NCBI GenBank assembly: GCA_963921425.1
Contig: OY992835.1
Span: forward strand, 11,036,001 to 11,100,000
DNA length: 64,000 nt
From: Dryas octopetala
Taxonomy: Eukaryota; Streptophyta; Magnoliopsida; Rosales; Rosaceae
Reading direction: 5' to 3'
Shown: one piece after another, positions 58,165-64,000 of the stretch
Numbering within the stretch: the first letter of the stretch is position 1
Layout of the letters: every line of letters starts with the position of its first letter
Position numbers and translations under genes: made by a program
The notes under the pieces: model-generated
Databases searched by the model: none
The model's input: only the letters and a program-made list of their open reading frames with translations
Told to the model about the DNA's origin: nothing

Positions 58165-59460
58165 TATTTTTCTTTCTTTTTTTTGTCAGAAAGTAACATT
58201 TCATTAAAGAAGCCCAAAAGGAAAAATATTACAAGAGGGGTGCTTTTCCGACCACCCTAAACTGTTGAGTTGACCACCCTATTTCAAAATTTCAATTTTA
58301 CCTTTAAAACAAAAAAAATTCAATTTTGTTCGTTGGGTCATTCGATAATTATCTACCGAAATATTTGTGGTTCTTCAACAGTTATCTGCTGAACATTGGT
58401 AGATTATTCGGTGGATAACCACCTAATGGAGATGAAAAAGGCATTTGACAGTTATTTGTCGAAATGTTTATATTTATTCGACACTTATCTGCCGAACATT
58501 GGTGGATGTTTCGATAGATAACCACCGAATGGATCTGGATGATTTATCATGTTTTTGCAATAAAGGGTAAAATAAAAAAAAGTTAGGTAAAATATGTTAG
58601 GGTGGTCAACTCAACAACTGAGGGTGGTCTGCATAACCTCACTCATATTACAATCATGAAGGCCCAAGAGGCACAAGCCCAGCAAACACCACACAGAAAA
58701 AGTACAAAGATAAAAGAGATTAAAACATAAAGTTCCCAAGAACATTTGCATGAACCCTATCCAAACACAAATCCTGAAAGAGAAGCAAGTCCCACCATCT
58801 AAGCACAGCCCTAGTCCAAAAACATCAACCATCTCCATCATTGAAACACAGAAAACCAAGCAAGACCCGCAACCACCAAAGAGAGACAAGAGAACCGAAG
58901 TACTACATAAAGGAATTGAGAAAAATTGAGGTGTTTCCACCTACACATAATCCGATTGGGGAACGAAAAATCGCTTTAAGGTGGTAGTTACAAATGCTAC
59001 AATGGTCCACCAACTCCAAGTGAGGAAACCACAAATGATTCCAACAAGGGCTTGAGATCTGGGTGGGCTTGGATAAGGAAACAAAGGCAAAAACAAAAGG
59101 GAAATAGAGTAGGAACTATGAGAAGAGGGGAGAAAATAAAATGAGAGAAGCACAAAGAAAAAAGAGGATGCAATACCTCTAGATCTGAGCATATAGCTCA
59201 AACAATCACCACAATAGGGTGAAGGATCACCACAAGAGGATGAAAGATCACCACAAAGGGGTGAAGGAAAGCTCAAATACGAAAAGAGAACACAAATGAG
59301 AGAGAATGGAGGGAAGGGAGGGAGATGGAGAGAGGCAAGTGTGATGAAGGTTAGAGGCAGGTGAGAGAGAGGGAGAGCGAGTGGGATGAGGGGGAGGGGT
59401 GAGTCGACTCTCAAAACGGCGCTTAGAATCAGTGCTCTCTAGTCCTTCTCATCCACTACT
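58165..59460 (-). mobile_element. LINE-like remnant
   Basis: On the minus strand the 3' end at 58240-58165 (GGGCTTCTTTAATGAAATG, then poly-A) resembles plant LINE tails. The 5' portion (59460-59200, rich in CCTCCCTTCCCTCC) is the part duplicated at 42595-42870. The two long minus-strand frames inside (58611-58940 and 58941-59414) show no reverse transcriptase motif. Confidence 0.4.
58250..58629. mobile_element. 380-bp MITE with ~32-bp inverted ends
   Basis: The left end starts GACCACCCTAAACTGTTGAG and the right end is the inverted GACCACCCTCAGTTGTTGAG; both continue with TTGACCACCCTA. Flanks are TGCTTTTCC and TGCATAACC, a 9-bp target duplication matching at 6 of 9 positions, which would fit a Mutator-type MITE. 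It is inserted in the LINE-like remnant. Confidence 0.8.
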
Positions 59461-61075
59461 CCTACAACAAAAACCCAAGATTGACTCTATTTAGAAGCTA
59501 GATTGCACCTACTTTATATCTTATGTGTTGAACAAAAAATTTGATAAATATATATTAATAATTATATTGTTACCCAACATAATTTCACTCTACTCATTTA
59601 GGGAATAGAGTTTTATTATTTAGAGTACGACTCATTCAAGATGGAATACATCTCTTACTTACAATCCCTTGGCTCAAGGGAATACTATTTGATCCCAATT
59701 GCAATGAAACCAACGGATCATTCTATAAGTGTTTGGATTTCCAATAGATAAAAGACTCATTGAAATGAAATTTATTTGCGATTGCGATTGCACCCATATT
59801 TTAGGTTGCCTACTTATCCATTACAGGATCAAACCACACGTTGTTCTAAGCTTTTTAGAAATTAAATAGGTGAATGACCCTTTTAAATGATTTGAGTAAT
59901 TTGGGTAGGGTTTAGAGCCCTTGGATTTGATTTGAGAAATCATTTCAGTGACTTTCGTGTGTATAACTAATTTCTGGAGAATTTGGACGGATTTGATTTA
60001 GAGTCGGTTGGACTTAAATTTAAATATAGGTTGCGTACGTATCCTTAGAGGAATCAAACTGAACGTAGTTCACAAAAGAATTTGACTTGGTTGACTTTGT
60101 GCCACTTTAAAGTTGAATTTAAGATTTGGATTTGAGATCGAGATTTGGTTTTGTACCAATTTTAGGGAGATGATTTTGTACCATTTGAGAAAGTTTGTTT
60201 TGTACAAATTGGAGAAAGATGGTTTTGTACCATTTGAGAAAATTGGTTTTGTACCATTTGAGAGTTGTATTTGAGTTTTGGGATGGAAGAAATGTGCCCA
60301 CTAATTATTTTTTATTAATTATTTATTAATTGACACATTTTATTTTTTTAATGGGCGAATGAATTTAGGAAAGAAGTTTGTTTATTTTGTACCAATTATT
60401 TGTTAATTGGCAAATTTAAATTATTAATGGGTTCTCAAAGTTTGAACAAAAACCCATTAATTTTAGGGGTTTGAAGGCTTAGTTTTGACCACTGCCCTTG
60501 TATTTATTAACCATGCGGTGAGCCCATGAAATTTGGGGTTGTCCTATAAGTTAACTTTGGTGGCCTTTCCTGGACTTGGCGAACTCCACTCCCCGTCTAC
60601 AATAAAACTACTCCAGCAGCCTTCCTTGGTGACTTGTAGGATTAATTGATTAATCTCATTTGAATGGCTGGACCCTTTTTTCTATATGTCAAAGATGGAA
60701 AAAACAAATAACATATTTCTTCTTTGGTCTCTCTTATCTAAATGGATTCCATTGCCACAATCTTTTTATGACTTAGCCAAGCATCCAATTATGCAAAGTC
60801 ACATAGAAGAGAAGCGGACCATGCTTGACTTCTGCATATATATATATATATATATATATTTTCTTTGTGGGGTTTAGCACAGAACTACCAGCTTGGAAAA
60901 TTAATTTTCCATCTCTTGAAAGATGATAGATTTATGAGAGGATTTTGAGAGAAAAATGATTTATTGAAAGCAATTTATGGGGGGGTTCTGTTTCTGAACC
61001 CCCAACTCAAGAGATAGAACACCACCATAGGCCACTATCTTGAATTTGAGCAACAACCGTACATCTTTTTTCAAT
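59201..61075. repeat. Segmental duplication 1, copy 2 (partner 42595-44516)
   Basis: Same order as the partner, extended on the left by LINE-like DNA that is absent at 42595, and uninterrupted on the right where the partner has the CACTA end. It contains an AT microsatellite at 60835-60862. Confidence 0.88.
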
Positions 61076-62328
61076 CCTTCCTCCTCTATTTATAGAGTCC
61101 ATGGGAAGCCTAAGTGATGAGATCAAATGGGGATGAAATAACTCTCTTTGTTTAAATTTAATCTCATCTGATAAGAAATAATTAAGCTTCCAGATAAATC
61201 CACATTTTCTCAGTTTCCAACCTGTTTTCATTTGAAATTAATGTGGCACATGGTACATGAGAATCCAATCTCAACCTCAACCTTTGTATTTTTTTTTTTT
61301 TTTTTACAATTCAACACTATGTTTTTCAGTTTTTTCTTTTGGGGGCTGATTTAAGGCACAATTTGTTCTTATAATTCTGTCTTATTTTTCTTTCCAAACT
61401 ATTCTCTATTAAATGAAAGCATACATACTTAAACATTTTTTTCTCCAGCGCCACTTTTCTTTCTCTATGTTAAACATATGGAACAACCCCAACATCTGAA
61501 ACATCATATATATGCTTTCTTTAGTACCAATAGTCATGGAATGATTACTAATTCAGTACTAACTTAATTCAAATTCCAAGACATCCCACAAAGTATAAGT
61601 ATAACACATCCCTTGTAGAATTATAAATTTAAAACTATAAAGCATATCCATTAAGTACATAACACGCTCAGTTATATCATACTATATATAAATATACATT
61701 ATTTATACCTTTAGTTTTCCTTGTAAAAATACTGTTGGAAAACGAGAATAATATACCACAGAATAAAATTGTTACTCACTTATTAAGGTGTCATTATTTT
61801 TCAGTGAAACATGCAATATCTAGCCGTCCATCACTTCATCACAGATTGTTGCTCTCTATTTCTGTCTCTATCCTTTAATTTTGTGAGAATTAATTCGTAG
61901 TGTAATTAGTACTATGTGCACAATCGTGGTGGTGGCAAGGAAAATACCCTCCATATATGTGTGCCAACTGCCAAGCACTATCTTTACGAATAATCATTAA
62001 CAAGAAAACAACTTTCAAACCTGGACTGATAATTCTTATATCCCATAGAGTACGTCATAGTAGACTTTAAAATAAGCAGGTCTTCAGATCCAATCACAGG
62101 TCTCCGCTTTGTTCGATGTACTGGAAATTTCGTTCCACATATTCTTAATTAATTTGCCAATTTGGAAGTGATTTTTTGTTGTTTAATCAAGCATCATTTT
62201 CAAGTCGAGGAGAAAAAAAAAAAAAAAAAACTTTTTTCTTGTCTCTGATTCCAACTCTTTATAAACTTGTGATTAGTAATCTAAATCTAACACAAAGAAA
62301 CATGCTAGTGCAGCCTGCAAATCACCCA
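61076..62328 (+). promoter_or_regulatory. Upstream region of the intact LRR receptor gene
   Basis: From about 61340 this is the fullest copy of the duplicated upstream region. Short leader sequence AACACAAAGAAACATGCTAG lies just before the coding start. The in-frame upstream ATG at 62302 is not preserved in the pseudogene copy, where a stop intervenes. Confidence 0.5.
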
Positions 62329-64000
62329 ATGGCTCATGGCTTCTTTCTCATGATCATATTCTCTTCCATGGTTTCAACAAATATTCATGCATATGCATGC
62401 AACCAAACTGAGCGCACCGCTCTTCTGTCCTTCTCCCTCGCTCTGTCTTCTCCTTCCTTTAATTGGACGTCCTTTAATTGCTGCAATTGGGATGGCATCA
62501 CTTGTAATAAGGATGGTTGGGTCACACATTTGCACTTACCCTCCAAAGGACTCAAACTCAAAGCAGGTACTTTTCCCACATTCTCACAATCACTTTCAAA
62601 TCTCACACATCTCAAATACTTGAATCTCTCCCAGAATTCACTTTATGGTACACTTGATCAAACTGGATTCTTCTTGTCCTTGAATCGCCTTGAGATCCTT
62701 GATTTGAGCTCTAACTTTCTTTCTGGAGAACTACCGTTTTCTTTACCATTTTGTATTCAGACAGTGAATTTGTCCAATAATCATTTCCATGGTGCAATTT
62801 CATCTTCATTCTTCCGACAAGCTAGGAATTTGACTAGCTTCAGTGTTAGCAACAATACCATCTCAGGTTCTATCCCAACCTCTATTTGTCTCCACTCTTG
62901 TCCCTTGATTAAGCTATTTGATTTTTCCTTCAATAGATTCAATGGCAGTATCTCTCGTGGACTAGGGGAGTGTTCCAAACTCCAAGTTTTTCGTGCTGGT
63001 CACAATAACTTCTCAGGAATACTTCCAGAAGATATGTATAATGCTACCAAACTTGAAGAAATTGCATTACCTTTTAATTCTCTCTACGGAGCCCTTAATG
63101 ATAGAGTTGTCAACCTCACCAACCTCATAATCTTTGACCTCTACTCTAATCAATTGAGTGGCGTCCTCCCTCTCCATTTTGGGAAGCTCTCTAAGTTGAA
63201 ATTCTTGCTCCTTGATTTGAACAATCTAGAAGGTTCTTTGCCCCCTTCTTTGATGAATTGCACAAGCCTTCTAGAGATACATCTGGCAAGCAACAACTTG
63301 GAAGGCAACATCTCCACCCTTAATTTCTCAAAACTTAGTCAACTTACTAAACTTGACCTGCGGTCAAATAACTTCATTGGTATGTTTCCAGCAAGTCTTT
63401 ACTCATGCAAGTCCCTGAAAGCAATTCGACTGAGTTATAACAATCTAGAGGGACAAATACAACCTGAGATTCTTTCATTGAAATCTCTGTCCTTCCTCTC
63501 CCTTTTTGCCAACAGACTGACTAATGTCACAGGAGCACTCAAGATATTAGTGGGTTGCAAAAGTCTCGTATTCCTATCATATGGTACAAATTTTGTAGGG
63601 GAGAAAATGCCGCCAGCTAATGATATTGGCATGGTTGATTATGATGGTTTCAAAAACCTTAGAGTATTGAATTTGAATAACTGTGGGCTCACTGGTGAAA
63701 TACCTGTATGGTTGTCTAAGCTCAAGAAGCTTGAGATCTTGACACTGAGTAATAATAGAATCACAGGGTCACTTCCTAGTTGGTTGGGGAACCTTCCAAG
63801 GCTCTTTTCGATAGATTTGGAATCCAACCTAATTTCAGGTGAATTTCCAAAGGAACTTTGCAGACTACCCATGTTGGTATCTAAACAAATTGCAGCTCAT
63901 GTAGATGATAATTATCTTGAATTGCCTATCTTCGACCAGACTGTGGGTGGAATATATCGACAGTTCAATTATTTGTCTAACTACCCACCATTCATAAACC
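62329..64000 (+). CDS. LRR receptor-like protein/kinase (PSY1R/PSKR-RLP type), 5' part
   Basis: Open for 557 codons to the window end with no stop. The start chosen is ATG 62329 (MAHGFFLMIIFSS), giving a signal peptide of about 23 residues ending near IHAYA; an in-frame ATG at 62302 would add 9 residues. Next comes the LRR N-terminal cap (CNQTERTALLSFSLALSS, NWTSFNCCNWDGITC) and then about 17 to 20 plant-type LRRs (LNLSQNSLYGTL, LDLSSNFLSGELP, LRVLNLNNCGLTGEIP). The late segment with YLELPIFDQ and FNYLSNYPPFI is typical of the island region in PSY1R- and PSKR-like receptors and RLP2/3. The protein should sit at the plasma membrane and bind a peptide ligand. Whether it ends in a kinase or only a membrane anchor lies beyond the window. 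Confidence 0.92.
   Translation, partial: MAHGFFLMIIFSSMVSTNIHAYACNQTERTALLSFSLALSSPSFNWTSFNCCNWDGITCNKDGWVTHLHLPSKGLKLKAGTFPTFSQSLSNLTHLKYLNLSQNSLYGTLDQTGFFLSLNRLEILDLSSNFLSGELPFSLPFCIQTVNLSNNHFHGAISSSFFRQARNLTSFSVSNNTISGSIPTSICLHSCPLIKLFDFSFNRFNGSISRGLGECSKLQVFRAGHNNFSGILPEDMYNATKLEEIALPFNSLYGALNDRVVNLTNLIIFDLYSNQLSGVLPLHFGKLSKLKFLLLDLNNLEGSLPPSLMNCTSLLEIHLASNNLEGNISTLNFSKLSQLTKLDLRSNNFIGMFPASLYSCKSLKAIRLSYNNLEGQIQPEILSLKSLSFLSLFANRLTNVTGALKILVGCKSLVFLSYGTNFVGEKMPPANDIGMVDYDGFKNLRVLNLNNCGLTGEIPVWLSKLKKLEILTLSNNRITGSLPSWLGNLPRLFSIDLESNLISGEFPKELCRLPMLVSKQIAAHVDDNYLELPIFDQTVGGIYRQFNYLSNYPPFIN

Noticed and set aside
58611..59414. Two long minus-strand frames near the LINE-like remnant
   Set aside because: No reverse transcriptase, endonuclease or zinc-knuckle motif. 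The composition is that of CT-rich untranslated sequence, and the paralog at 42595 does not keep the frames.
1..64000. CRISPR array, bacterial operon or tRNA/rRNA genes
   Set aside because: The regular repeats are transposon arrays without unique spacers. The genome is plant nuclear, and no tRNA or rRNA gene could be supported; the B-box at 55222 belongs to a SINE.

Overview
The window is plant nuclear DNA, most likely from a woody eudicot. Rosaceae is only a guess. The evidence is AT-rich intergenic DNA, GT-AG introns, CCCTAAA-type telomere-like tracts, plant-specific protein families (FAR1/MULE transposase, plant mobile domain, leucine-rich-repeat receptors, CGL160, vacuolar sorting receptor, HIPP) and several plant transposon classes. 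All calls come from reading the sequence; no database search was run.

Bases 1 to about 42,590 look like one giant or composite Mutator-like (MULE) transposon complex. It carries three large transposon-type genes. The first is a FAR1/MULE transposase on the + strand (5483-7754; one frameshift). The second is a six-exon plant-mobile-domain (PMD) gene on the + strand (15898-18744; one in-frame stop). The third is a nine-exon ULP1/SUMO-protease-like gene on the - strand (22568-26119; one homopolymer frameshift). Five blocks punctuate the complex (1-1756, 21225-22195, 30395-31130, 34480-35927, 40008-42510). Each is built from a 223-bp tandem repeat packed with both orientations of TTACCATTTTCTTGA and is edged by a conserved ~90-bp motif. 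Three blocks (A, B, C) run through a long foldback into the same promoter/CT-rich 5' leader. Those leaders precede the transposase, a P4-ATPase fragment and a DSK2/VSR chimera.

The complex has picked up many intron-containing host gene pieces: a HIPP heavy-metal domain (4668-4748), an ARGONAUTE PIWI segment (27073-27900), an ALA-type P4-ATPase segment (33150-33750), a DSK2/ubiquilin exon (36952-37134) and five exons of a vacuolar sorting receptor (37960-38969). A CACTA-like element (8367-14437), itself holding a PIF/Harbinger-type element (13262-14240, TSD TAA), is nested downstream of the transposase.

Bases 42,595 to 64,000 are a duplicated receptor-like gene cluster. They hold the start of an apparently intact LRR receptor gene (62329 to the window end), one decayed copy (45756-46600) and one remnant (53063-53660). 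There are also long segmental duplications (42595-44516 with 59201-61075; 46850-48260 with 55300-56170), a partial CGL160 pseudogene (50530-52029), Agenet-domain remnants, a truncated CACTA end, a Mutator-type MITE, a tRNA-derived SINE, a LINE remnant, a 145-bp tandem array and microsatellites. Apart from the receptor gene, nothing in this half looks like an intact protein gene.
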